Below are positions 43,651 through 51,931 of a stretch of 64,000 nucleotides of DNA, piece after piece; the first letter of the stretch is position 1, and every line of letters starts with the position of its first letter. The DNA lies in the NCBI GenBank assembly GCA_050015355.1, contig JBEKBO010000009.1, forward strand, positions 9,139-73,138, given 5' to 3'. The position numbers were made by a program, and so were the translations under genes. The notes under the pieces were generated by a model, which was not told the origin of the DNA, searched no databases, and worked only from the letters and a program-made list of their open reading frames with translations. The DNA comes from CAWBRT01 sp050015355. GTDB taxonomy: Bacteria > Acidobacteriota > Terriglobia > Terriglobales > Acidobacteriaceae.

Positions 43651-44649
43651 TTACTTGCAATCAAGCACTGCGGCGCCGCGGATGGCGTCGTTCTTCAGTG
43701 AGTTCAGGGCGCGGTTCGCTTCACGCAGAGGGTAGAGCTGCACCTGTGTCTGAATGGGAATCTCCGCCGCGATGCGGAGGAATTCCGCGCCGTCCTCGCG
43801 GGTATTGTTGGCCACGCTGCGAACCACGCGTTCCTGGTAGAGCAGGTTATAGTCGAGCGGCGGTATCGTGCTCATGTGGATTCCGCCCAGCGCGAGGACT
43901 CCGCCTTTGCGCAAGGCTTTCAGCGCCGCCGGAACGATCTCCCCGGCGGGCGCGAAGATGATTGCGCTGTCGAGTTTTGCGGGAGGCTCCGCCGTGGTGC
44001 CGCCGGCCCAGACCGCCCCGAGTTCGAGCGCGAGCTGCTGATGGCGCTGGTCGCGTGTCGCCGCGTAGACTTCCACTCCCCAGTGGCGCGCCACCTGAAT
44101 GGCTATATGCGCGGCGGCGCCAAAGCCGTAAAGCCCGAGCCTGCCGCCCGGCTTGATCGCGGAAAGCCGCAGCGAACGGAAGCCGATGATCCCGGCGCAG
44201 AGCAGCGGAGCGGCTTGCTCGTCACGAAATGATTCGGGAATCGCGTAAGCCCACTCCTCGGGCGCAACCGCGTACTCCGCATAGCCGCCGTCGACCGTGT
44301 AGCCGGTGAAAGCAGGCTGATCGCACAGGTTCTCCTGCCCACGCCGGCAATATTCGCAGACTTGGTCGGTATGATGCAGCCATGCTATGCCCACCCGCGC
44401 GCCGAGCGGGAAGCGATGCGCACCTTCGCCAAGTTCGGCGACCGTTCCAACCACCTGATGACCCGGAATGAGTGGGGACTTGCGGGGCGGCAACTCGCCT
44501 TCGATGACATGCAGATCCGTGCGGCAAACCGCACAGGCGCGAACGCGGACAAGCACTTCGCCTCTGCCCGGCCTTGGCGTGGCCGTGTCCGTGAAGACCA
44601 GCGGATTGGTTTCAACCGGCGCTACCGAATACAGCAGGCAAGCTTTCAT
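43651..44649 (-). CDS. Zinc-dependent alcohol dehydrogenase family protein
   Basis: 333-residue medium-chain dehydrogenase. Catalytic zinc ligands are in CAVCRTDLHVIEGEL and PGHQVVGTV. The structural zinc loop DQVCEYCRRGQENLC has Asp in place of the first of the four usual cysteines. The cofactor fold has GRLGLYGFGAAAHIAIQVA (GxGxxA variant). It resembles the COG1064 AdhP-like branch. The ATG at 44649 (MKACLLYSVAPVETNP) is preferred over the frame start at 44697. It may share direction and transcript with nothing; msrA lies upstream with about 80 bases between. The substrate is unknown. Confidence 0.88.
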   Translation of the reverse strand: MKACLLYSVAPVETNPLVFTDTATPRPGRGEVLVRVRACAVCRTDLHVIEGELPPRKSPLIPGHQVVGTVAELGEGAHRFPLGARVGIAWLHHTDQVCEYCRRGQENLCDQPAFTGYTVDGGYAEYAVAPEEWAYAIPESFRDEQAAPLLCAGIIGFRSLRLSAIKPGGRLGLYGFGAAAHIAIQVARHWGVEVYAATRDQRHQQLALELGAVWAGGTTAEPPAKLDSAIIFAPAGEIVPAALKALRKGGVLALGGIHMSTIPPLDYNLLYQERVVRSVANNTREDGAEFLRIAAEIPIQTQVQLYPLREANRALNSLKNDAIRGAAVLDCK

Positions 44650-44730
44650 TGAGCACCGAGCGGGTAACAGAATATCCGACCCGAAAATATAACTCACTGC
44701 GGTGCTCGTTGCTCATTGCCCAGGGTTTTC

Positions 44731-45408
44731 TCATTTCTCGGTGTAAAGCTCCGGAAACAATTTGCGCAGGGCCACCACCTTGGGCGCATCGTTAAACATG
44801 ATGTAGGGCTGGTTGGGATGAGTCTCGGCATAATTCTGGTGATAATCCTCGGCGGGATAGAAAGCCTCGAGAGGCGTGACCTGGGTGACGATGCGGCGCG
44901 GGAAAATGCTTGCCCGGTCGAGTTGAGCGATGTAGCCCTCGGCGATGCGCTTCTGTTCCTCGCCATCGTAGAAGATCGCCGAGCGGTACTGGGTTCCGCT
45001 GTCGGGACCTTGCCGGTTCAACTCCGTAGGGTCGTGCGCCACGGAAAAGAAGATTCTGAGAATCTGTCCATAGCTGATCTGCGACGGATCGAAGATAACC
45101 TTCACGGATTCCGCGTGGCCGGTATTGCCGCCGCAAACTCTTTCATAATTGGCCGTCTGCGCCGAACCGCCCGAGTAGCCCGAGGTTGCGCTGATCACGC
45201 CCTTGACATGCTGAAACACGGCCTGTATGCCCCAGAAACAGCCTCCGGCCAGCACCGCGCTCTGCTGGCCGTGAGTGGAAGCCAGGGGAGCGTCCAACTC
45301 GGCGGCGGGTAGGGCAGTGCTGGACGCATTCGCCGTATTGCAGGCGATCAAGCCTGCCATCGGCAGCATCAGGAACAAAACCGCAAGCAAAGATTCTGGC
45401 ATGGACAT
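44731..45408 (-). CDS. msrA: Peptide-methionine (S)-S-oxide reductase, exported
   Basis: 225-residue MsrA that repairs methionine-S-sulfoxide in proteins. The N-terminal hydrophobic segment MPESLLAVLFLMLPMAGLIAC ends in a lipobox-like LIAC (written here as two overlapping parts: LLAVLFLMLPM and AGLIAC), so the enzyme is probably a periplasmic lipoprotein. The catalytic motif GGCFWGIQAVFQ, GYSGGSAQTANYERVCGGNTGH (in two parts), and the C-terminal EDYHQNYAETHPNQPYI are present. Fusion to MsrB is absent. It is monocistronic. Confidence 0.93.
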   Translation of the reverse strand: MSMPESLLAVLFLMLPMAGLIACNTANASSTALPAAELDAPLASTHGQQSAVLAGGCFWGIQAVFQHVKGVISATSGYSGGSAQTANYERVCGGNTGHAESVKVIFDPSQISYGQILRIFFSVAHDPTELNRQGPDSGTQYRSAIFYDGEEQKRIAEGYIAQLDRASIFPRRIVTQVTPLEAFYPAEDYHQNYAETHPNQPYIMFNDAPKVVALRKLFPELYTEK

Positions 45409-45533
45409 AGACGACTCCCATTGTGGAAATCAAGAATTCCGCTGTTATTTTGGAGTCGAAAATCAGAAGAAGGTTGCAATTCTTATGCGGCAGCTTGAGG
45501 AATAACCTTTGGCAAGGTCACCGGAGTGCGGCC

Positions 45534-46913
45534 CTACAGCCAGCCCTCGGCTTCCTGTTTCTCTTTGAGCCACTGATTGAGGGCCATCTGTGAGTGGTGC
45601 GCGGCGTTGACGAAGCGAATGCCAACCGTGCCCTCGCGGTCCGTCCAGACGATTCTGCCGGTCGCCTCGATTGGAACGCTGCACTCGGGCAGTTGGAACT
45701 TGATCGACAGGATTCCGCTGATCCTGGGAAGATGATGCGCATCCTGCAAACACACTCCGCCGCAGCTCACATTCCTGCTCCTGAACTGATAGTGTTCGCC
45801 GCCGGCTGCAATCTCCATGGGAATGTCAACGCTGTAACGGAAGCGCAACTGCTGCTCGCCTCCGAGCTCGGCGACGTCGGTTGGCAACTGGCCGTGCGCG
45901 CGCACCGGATCGACATTGTAGAGCTTCAGCTTGCGGCTCAGGGTGCGGCGGGAGATGCCCAGTTCCAAAGCGGTCATTCCCTGATGACCACCGGACTTGG
46001 CGAGCGCATCGATAATGGCTTGCCGTTCCAGACTGCTGAGATCGTGCGGGCCGGCTTGCCGTGCGGCGGAGATAACGTCACCTTCCGGCGCCGTTCCGGC
46101 TCCGGCTGCCGCTGCCTGCGCGAATCCGGATGCTCCCACGCCAGCCTGTTCAGCCGTAAGTGCCTTTTCCAGCGGCAGAGAGTCGGCGCTGATCTCTTGC
46201 TCCTCGCGAAAAGTTGCCGCCTGAAGCACCACGCTCTCCAGTTCGCGTATATTTCCGGGCCAGTGGTAAGACAGGAGGCGGTCTTTGGCTTGTTGCGAGA
46301 AGCGCTTTTCGGGAGCAAGCCTGCTCAGGAAATGGTTGGCGAGGGCGATGATGTCTTCCGGGCGCTCTCGCAATGGCGGAATCTTCAGGTGAAACTGGCT
46401 CAACCGATGGTAAAGGTCACGACGGAATTTGCCCATCTGGACGAGTTGCTCCAACGGTTGATTGGTGGCGGCGATCACCTTGACATCGACGCTGATCTTG
46501 CGATTACCCCCGAGCCGGTAGTAGGGTGCACCGTCCAAAACACGCAGTAGCTTGACTTGCAGTTTGGGGTCGAGCTCACCCACCTCATCCAGCAGGATCG
46601 TGCCTCCGTCGGCCAGTTCGAACAAACCTTTTTTGCTGCTCTCGGCCCCGCTGAAGGCCCCCTTCTCGTATCCGAAAAGCTCGCTTTCGAGCAGGTGTTC
46701 CGGGATGGCCGCGCAATTGATGTCAACCCACTGCCGGTTCCGGCGTGCTGAATTCAAGTACACTGCGCGCGCGATCAATTCCTTGCCGGTTCCGGTCTCT
46801 CCGGTGATGAGGACCGAGGCGGTGCTGGCGGCAACGCGCGGCAGAAGCAGCAACACCTTCTGCATGCACGGGCTTGCGACGATGAACTGAGTTTCGCTGC
46901 TGTCAGTTGCCAT
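45534..46913 (-). CDS. Sigma-54-type AAA+ regulator with Fis HTH and C-terminal PilZ
   Basis: 459-residue regulator with no N-terminal receiver domain. The AAA+ domain (about 8-240) has Walker A GETGTGKE (38-45), the sigma-54 contact loop GAFSGA (85-90; usually GAFTGA), Walker B ILLDEVGELD, and YHWPGNIRELESVV. A Fis-type helix-turn-helix (about 300-342, ALELGISRRTLSRKLKLY) follows, then a PilZ domain (about 350-455) with RFRYSVDIP and RNVSCGGVCLQ, the expected c-di-GMP-binding motifs. This suggests c-di-GMP-controlled activation of sigma-54 promoters. It diverges from an HD-GYP/GGDEF gene. Confidence 0.88.
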   Translation of the reverse strand: MATDSSETQFIVASPCMQKVLLLLPRVAASTASVLITGETGTGKELIARAVYLNSARRNRQWVDINCAAIPEHLLESELFGYEKGAFSGAESSKKGLFELADGGTILLDEVGELDPKLQVKLLRVLDGAPYYRLGGNRKISVDVKVIAATNQPLEQLVQMGKFRRDLYHRLSQFHLKIPPLRERPEDIIALANHFLSRLAPEKRFSQQAKDRLLSYHWPGNIRELESVVLQAATFREEQEISADSLPLEKALTAEQAGVGASGFAQAAAAGAGTAPEGDVISAARQAGPHDLSSLERQAIIDALAKSGGHQGMTALELGISRRTLSRKLKLYNVDPVRAHGQLPTDVAELGGEQQLRFRYSVDIPMEIAAGGEHYQFRSRNVSCGGVCLQDAHHLPRISGILSIKFQLPECSVPIEATGRIVWTDREGTVGIRFVNAAHHSQMALNQWLKEKQEAEGWL

Positions 46914-47321
46914 GCCGTTCCCAAATCGCCTGCCGTGCCTTAGACCACTAAGGCACGGGTTGCGCGCACTTGCGCTATGTCTGATTCAACAGTATCGCTC
47001 AAACGACTGCCAATCCAATCATCCGAAACGCAAGAAGAAGTAACGAAAGTAACTTATGAGTAATACGAGAAATGCGACAGCTTGGCGCATCTGGCTGGAA
47101 AATTGCGCCATTTTGTCTCAATCCCTGCATTTCCATCACCTTCCGGAACCTGGAACCCAAGTGCTTGCCGCTCTTTGGTTTTGGAAGGCTTCGTGCATTG
47201 ATGGGGGTGGGCCTGATTCATTATCGGAGCAGGACTGGTCCGTGCCAGTGCCCAAGTAGGCAACCGTCAAGCAGTGCAAAGCCTGTAACTTACATTTGTA
47301 GAGGGCGAGACCCGATTACTG
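46914..47321. other. Divergent control region of the c-di-GMP module
   Basis: 408 bases. A perfect 11-base inverted repeat CCGTGCCTTAG/CTAAGGCACGG (46933-46943 and 46948-46958, four-base loop) lies 20 bases upstream of the PilZ regulator start and is a candidate operator. A nearby GGCAC-GG-TTGC resembles a sigma-54 site, but the spacing is 10 rather than 12. A 67-codon frame at 47056 lacks a ribosome site and family features. Confidence 0.55.
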
Positions 47322-49202
47322 ATGCGGACGAAGCTACTTGTGGGGTTGGCGGTTAGCGTTGGAGTCCTGGGACTCTGTGCCGCGGTTTTATCCGCGACTT
47401 GGGGCCAGTGGATTCAATTCGGCTGTCACCTGGGCGTAGGTATCCTGGCACTCGTCTATGCCGTTTGTCTTTACTATCGTCAGTCGAGGGGGAAACTGGA
47501 AGTCCGCTGTAAACAAGCTGAGCAGATGTCGTGCTTGCACTTGCGCACCATTAAAGCCCTGGCTCTGGCCATCGAGGCCAAGGAACAGAGCACCCAGGGA
47601 CATCTTGAACGCCTGTCGGCTTATTCGATGGAGTTGGGCAGGGTGCTGTCGCTAAGCGACGAGGAAATGGAGGCGCTTGGAGCGGCTGTACTGCTGCACG
47701 ACATCGGGAAACTGGCGGTTCCCGAGCAGATCATCAACAAACCTGGCCGTCTGACCCCGGAAGAGTTCGAGAAAATGAAGATTCATCCGCTGATCGGAGC
47801 GGAGATTCTCAGCCACGTGAACTTTCCCTATCCGGTAGTCCCAATTGTGGAAGCGCATCACGAACGATGGGATGGCGCGGGTTACCCGTTCGGCAAGAAG
47901 GGTGAGGAGATTCCGATGGGTGCACGGATCCTCGCCGTGCTGGATTGCCTGGATGCACTGTCTTCCGAGCGTCCGTACCGCCGCGCATTGCCCCTGACGG
48001 AAGCGCTGGAGCAGGTGGCGACGCTGGCAGGCACGCAGTACGATCCCAAAGTGGTGGCAGCGCTTAAGGAGAATTGGCCGCACCTGCGGGAACTAACGGC
48101 CGTGAGCACGCATCGACGAGGAGCCGCCGCAGGAGATGACCGCTATGAAAACGCGATGCAAGCCGACGGGAGCTTCCTGACTTCCATCGCCGCTGCCCGA
48201 CAAGAGGCCCAGATGTTGTTCGAGATCAGTCATGATCTCGGGAACTCGCTGAGCCTCGACGAGACTTTGTCGCTGCTCTCGGCGCGTCTGCGCCGCCTGG
48301 TGCCATACAACTCGATTGTTGTCTATGTGAAGAGCGACAATCAGCTTCTGCCTCAGCATATTGCGGGAGATCACTTCCGGGTGCTCTCCACGCTCACTCC
48401 CCATGTCGGCGAGGGCCTCTCGGGCTGGGTAGCTGAAAAGGGGACCCCGATTCTCAACGGAAACCCGGCTTTGGAATTCGGGTCGATCGCCGACCGAAGC
48501 CGTGTTCCAGATCTGACATCCGCCGTGTCGGTGCCCCTCAACAGTCCCAGCGCCACTATTGGCGTGCTTACGCTGTACCGGGCTGCGGACACGGAGTCGT
48601 TCAACCGGGACGACCTGCGGATCTTGCTGGCAATCAGCTCAAAAGTCGCTCTTTCGATGGAGAATGCGCTGCGCTTCCAGCAAGCGGAGAGCTCGGCGAC
48701 TACCGATTACCTGACCGGGCTGCCCAACGCGAGATCACTGTTTGTGCACCTGGACGAGGAAATCTCGCGCTGCAAACGCGAAGGCAACTCGCTGGCAATC
48801 ATGGTTTGTGATCTGGATGGCTTTAAGCTGATCAACGACCAGTTCGGCCACCTGGAAGGCAATAAGGTGCTGCATTTATTCTCCCAACTGCTGCGATCCG
48901 CATCGCGCAACTACGACTATGTCGGCCGCATGGGCGGTGACGAGTTCGTGATCATCGCTCCCGGGTTAAAGCCGGATGCGGCAGCCATGAGGGCCGAACG
49001 CATGAATGAATCCGCCATGGAAGCCGGGACGCGCGTCTGTGGCGAGCCAACGCTTACTGTCAGCGTGGGATCGGCTTTCCTGCCTGAAGACGGCGAAGAC
49101 GCGGAGCAATTGCTGGCGGTGGCGGATCAGCGCATGTACGCGCAGAAGCAGCAGCACTACAAGGGCGAGAGAAAACTCATCGCGTTCCCTGCGTCGGGGT
49201 AA
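47322..49202 (+). CDS. HD-GYP/GAF/GGDEF c-di-GMP protein
   Basis: 626-residue membrane protein. Two transmembrane helices (about 4-25 and 30-51) precede an HD-GYP phosphodiesterase domain (about 75-250) with LLHDIGKLAVPE and the signature HHERWDGAGYP. A GAF domain (about 285-445) comes next, and then a GGDEF diguanylate cyclase domain (about 455-620) with DLDGFKLINDQFGHLEG and the intact MGGDEFVII. Both the synthetic and the degradative sites look complete. It faces away from the PilZ regulator, which suggests a linked c-di-GMP circuit. The ligand of the GAF domain is unknown. Confidence 0.92.
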   Translation: MRTKLLVGLAVSVGVLGLCAAVLSATWGQWIQFGCHLGVGILALVYAVCLYYRQSRGKLEVRCKQAEQMSCLHLRTIKALALAIEAKEQSTQGHLERLSAYSMELGRVLSLSDEEMEALGAAVLLHDIGKLAVPEQIINKPGRLTPEEFEKMKIHPLIGAEILSHVNFPYPVVPIVEAHHERWDGAGYPFGKKGEEIPMGARILAVLDCLDALSSERPYRRALPLTEALEQVATLAGTQYDPKVVAALKENWPHLRELTAVSTHRRGAAAGDDRYENAMQADGSFLTSIAAARQEAQMLFEISHDLGNSLSLDETLSLLSARLRRLVPYNSIVVYVKSDNQLLPQHIAGDHFRVLSTLTPHVGEGLSGWVAEKGTPILNGNPALEFGSIADRSRVPDLTSAVSVPLNSPSATIGVLTLYRAADTESFNRDDLRILLAISSKVALSMENALRFQQAESSATTDYLTGLPNARSLFVHLDEEISRCKREGNSLAIMVCDLDGFKLINDQFGHLEGNKVLHLFSQLLRSASRNYDYVGRMGGDEFVIIAPGLKPDAAAMRAERMNESAMEAGTRVCGEPTLTVSVGSAFLPEDGEDAEQLLAVADQRMYAQKQQHYKGERKLIAFPASG

Positions 49203-49796
49203 GGGTGAATTCCACCCCAACACGCGCAACCACCCGCGCCGCGAGCCGGAGGGCGATCCGTCGCCCATACCCGGCGTGCAAGCGGCCGGCGCGTGCCGGG
49301 ACCTCCGCTGAAATAATGGGATTCGCTTTCCTTCCCAGATTCTTAGTGGCATACTCTGACGGGATTGGTTCCCGCGGAACGATCCGCAAAGGCGTCCGGC
49401 CGGATGTGGTGAAGCATGTGCGTACGGCCAAAGTCGCTATCGCTGCGCGATCATGTGGCGGAAGCTGTTGTCTTCACGTCAGCTACCCGTGATCCTCGAA
49501 TAACTCCGGAAACTCTGAACTTTGGTCACCGTGCGTTGCACAGCCGGGGTCCCCGGTACGCGCCGTGGTTGCGCGCGCTGGGGTGGAAGATGCCGGGCGC
49601 GGCAACGGCATTCAGAGATCATCCTTTTCTGGTACGGAAACTCAGACCGTTTCCGTTTCGCAAGCTCCGGCGGAGCCGCTGCGGCAATTTGCGGCGGCTC
49701 GCACTTTCATCGAGCTGCCGGGGCCTTCTCCTGCACGACCAATGTTTTTTCGGCAGCCTGTGAGCATTCAGCGTCAGCATTCAAAGGAGGTTCGCT
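49203..49796. other. Gap upstream of the YbaK gene with palindromes A5 and A6
   Basis: 594 bases. 49214-49303 is a family A palindrome in reverse orientation split by a 54-base insertion (49234-49287). 49546-49585 is an intact copy (GGGGTCCCCGG arm, GCGCGCGCTGGGGT arm). Open frames at 49205 and 49416 have no ribosome site and no family features. AAGGAGG at 49782-49788 serves the YbaK gene. Confidence 0.6.
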
Positions 49797-50303
49797 ATGC
49801 CGATCAATCGACTGAAAGAGATATTGGACGGAAAGAACATTCGCTACGTTATCGTGAGCCACTCCACCGCCTACACCGCCGCCGCTATCGCCGCCATGAC
49901 GCACACACCGGGGAAGGAGATCGCAAAATCGGTAATGGTGCTTGTCGACGGGGCGCTGACGATGATGGTGGTACCCGGCTCCAAGCATGTGGATCTCCGC
50001 GCACTGAAAACGGCTCTGGGCGCGAAAGAGGTCTCGCTGGCCCACGAGCACCAGTTTGCTCACGTCTTTCCTGATTGCGAAGTGGGCGCCATGCCGCCGT
50101 TTGGGAATCTCTATAACGTGCCCGTTTACGTTGACCAGAGCTTAAGTGAGGATAGCGAGATTGCCTTCAATGCGGGATCGCATCGTGAGCTGCTGAGGAT
50201 GGCGTACAACGATTACCACAACCTGGTCAAGCCGCAGGTGCTGAACGTGATCGCGGCAAATGTCGCGATGCGCCTGACTCAGCGCAATGCGGCGAACTTC
50301 TAA
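49797..50303 (+). CDS. YbaK/EbsC-type aminoacyl-tRNA deacylase
   Basis: 168-residue protein of the YbaK/ProX/EbsC superfamily, whose members hydrolyse mischarged tRNA in trans. MPINRLKEILDGKNIRYVIV, GKEIAKSVMVLVDGALTMMV, the lysine-bearing region PGSKHVDLRALKTALG, and the GAMPPFGNLYNVPVYVD loop fit the fold. AAGGAGG lies eight bases before the ATG. Which tRNA is cleared cannot be told from sequence. It is monocistronic among repeats. Confidence 0.85.
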   Translation: MPINRLKEILDGKNIRYVIVSHSTAYTAAAIAAMTHTPGKEIAKSVMVLVDGALTMMVVPGSKHVDLRALKTALGAKEVSLAHEHQFAHVFPDCEVGAMPPFGNLYNVPVYVDQSLSEDSEIAFNAGSHRELLRMAYNDYHNLVKPQVLNVIAANVAMRLTQRNAANF

Positions 50304-50345
50304 AGCAATTCCCTTGTAGGTGTAGCCAAAAACCCTTAAGGGGAT

Positions 50346-50518
50346 GTCATGGCGACCGGAGCGCCGAGCGCCTGTGGGGTAAGCAAGAAGCTGTTCGGGC
50401 GCGGAGTGGAGCCACCCTTTGTTTTTCAGCAATAAGGAACAAAAGGTGGCTCGTCCACCCCAACATGCGCAACTACGGCGCATGCTGGGGACCGCGGCTC
50501 GACTTCGCTCGCCATGAC
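50346..50518. repeat. Family C palindrome, copy C2 (inverted), carrying palindrome A7
   Basis: Closed by GTCATGGCGA (50346-50355) and TCGCCATGAC (50509-50518), and matching the reverse complement of 38321-38481. It contains a 48-base insertion (50454-50501) absent from the other copy. The insertion consists of a family A palindrome, TCCACCCCAACATGCGC and GCGCATGCTGGGGACC, plus one copy of the flanking GGCTCG direct repeat. Confidence 0.8.
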
Positions 50519-50928
50519 AATCTGATATCGGGATATACCTACTGGGAACCAGCATAAACCGCCGCGCGGAGTGATGTAGTCCGAGCACCGGGCCCACGCA
50601 TGGCGCAGGGTTCGGTGCGTCTTCCGAAAGACCATCGCTCTGAAAGACATCACCCCCTTTCCCGTCCAGGTGCTTGGGCCAGAGCGGCTCCGGAATATAC
50701 CTATTCGGATACCGCTCCAGCGCCGGGAAAACCTTTTCCGCTGCCCTTTTCTCTAAATCTCGTAGAGCGATACAGTTGCGCTGCTCGTGAACAAATCTCA
50801 GAGTTCACGCCGCTGTGCGCCGAGATCGGCTGACCCCACCCTCCGGCTTCTCCGGAAGGGGGCACCTGCAGCGCAATTACTCGTGGCGCCTGGGGATGTT
50901 TACCTGGACTGGTCCGCGGAAGGAGCAC
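50519..50928. other. Gap between repeat C2 and fdhD
   Basis: About 410 bases with no recognised gene. A frame open from 50815 joins fdhD, but its first 38 residues are unlike the family. AAGGAG sits just before the fdhD ATG. Nothing else supported. Confidence 0.4.
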
Positions 50929-51777
50929 ATGGCAATTCCGCGCATGGTTTCTGTTACCGGAGTGAAAGAGTGGTGCGAGGGAGAGCTGCGCAGCGTCGAT
51001 GACTACCTCGTCGGCGAAGAGCCGCTTGAGATACGCGTCGGAGATGCCGCTCTCAGCGTAACCATGCGAACTCCCGGTCACGACCTCGAGTTGGCGACGG
51101 GATTCCTCTTCACGGAAGGCCTGATCAGGGGCCGAGGCCAGATCGCGTCCGTGCGGCATGAACCAGACGGGAAACAAAACGGCGCAAATCGCGTGCGCGT
51201 GGACCTGGTTGCGGGAGTGACGCTGGATTCCGACGCGATGCGGCGCAACTTCTACACCGCGTCAAGTTGCGGTGTTTGCGGCAAGGCTTCCATTGACGCC
51301 GTGCGGGCGCAGGGGATGGAACCGCCGAACCCCGACTTCCAACTCGACCCCGAAGTGCTTTGCCGGCTCCCCGATCAACTGCGCGCCTCGCAAGCGATCT
51401 TCGGACGGACCGGAGGCTTGCACGCCGCCGGGTTGTTCAACTTGCACGGTGAGTTAATCGTGCTTCGCGAAGATGTGGGCCGTCACAATGCCGTCGACAA
51501 GGTCGTCGGCTGGGCCCTGGCCAACGATCAGTTGCCCTTAAGCGACTCCGTATTGCTGGTCAGCGGCCGCGGGGGTTTCGAAATCGTCCAGAAGGCCTTG
51601 ATGGCCGGCGTCCCGGTGCTGGCTTCGGTATCCGCGCCCTCCGATCTGGCGGTGAATCTTGCCCGCGAGTTCGGCATGGCGCTGATCGGCTTCCTGCGCG
51701 GGCGGCGTTTTGTCATTTATTCGGGGTCGCAGAGAATTCAAAAGGCGCCACGGCAAGCCACTCATCCGGCGGCGTAG
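50929..51777 (+). CDS. fdhD: Formate dehydrogenase accessory sulfurtransferase FdhD
   Basis: 282-residue FdhD, which passes sulfur from IscS to the molybdenum cofactor of formate dehydrogenases. The active CxxC pair is in ASSCGVCGKASID. TGFLFTEGLI, FGRTGGLHAAGLF, EDVGRHNAVDKVVGWAL and VSGRGGFEIVQKALMAGVPV are family hallmarks. The ATG at 50929 with AAGGAG four bases upstream is used; the frame opens at 50815. No formate dehydrogenase or moco gene is in the window. Confidence 0.94.
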   Translation: MAIPRMVSVTGVKEWCEGELRSVDDYLVGEEPLEIRVGDAALSVTMRTPGHDLELATGFLFTEGLIRGRGQIASVRHEPDGKQNGANRVRVDLVAGVTLDSDAMRRNFYTASSCGVCGKASIDAVRAQGMEPPNPDFQLDPEVLCRLPDQLRASQAIFGRTGGLHAAGLFNLHGELIVLREDVGRHNAVDKVVGWALANDQLPLSDSVLLVSGRGGFEIVQKALMAGVPVLASVSAPSDLAVNLAREFGMALIGFLRGRRFVIYSGSQRIQKAPRQATHPAA

Positions 51778-51931
51778 GCGTCGTGATGAAGAGCAGTTAG
51801 TGAGTTGGTGTATCCCTGAATATCACCGCCGGGCTAGGAAGCCCGGCTATGTCCCGGGATGTACCTTCCCCTCTGAACCGTCCGATAATGCGCAGGCCGC
51901 CAAAGCCGCGAGAAGCTCGTAAAATAGCAGC

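Noticed and set aside
46950..46965. Sigma-54 promoter (GGCAC...TTGC) near the PilZ regulator.
   Set aside because: The GG to GC spacing is 10 rather than the required 12 bases.
47056..47259. 67-codon frame in the divergent region before the HD-GYP gene.
   Set aside because: No ribosome site, no family features, and it lies in a probable promoter region.
49205..49763. Open frames of 95 and 115 codons downstream of the GGDEF gene.
   Set aside because: They run through family A palindromes, lack ribosome sites and show no protein-like features.
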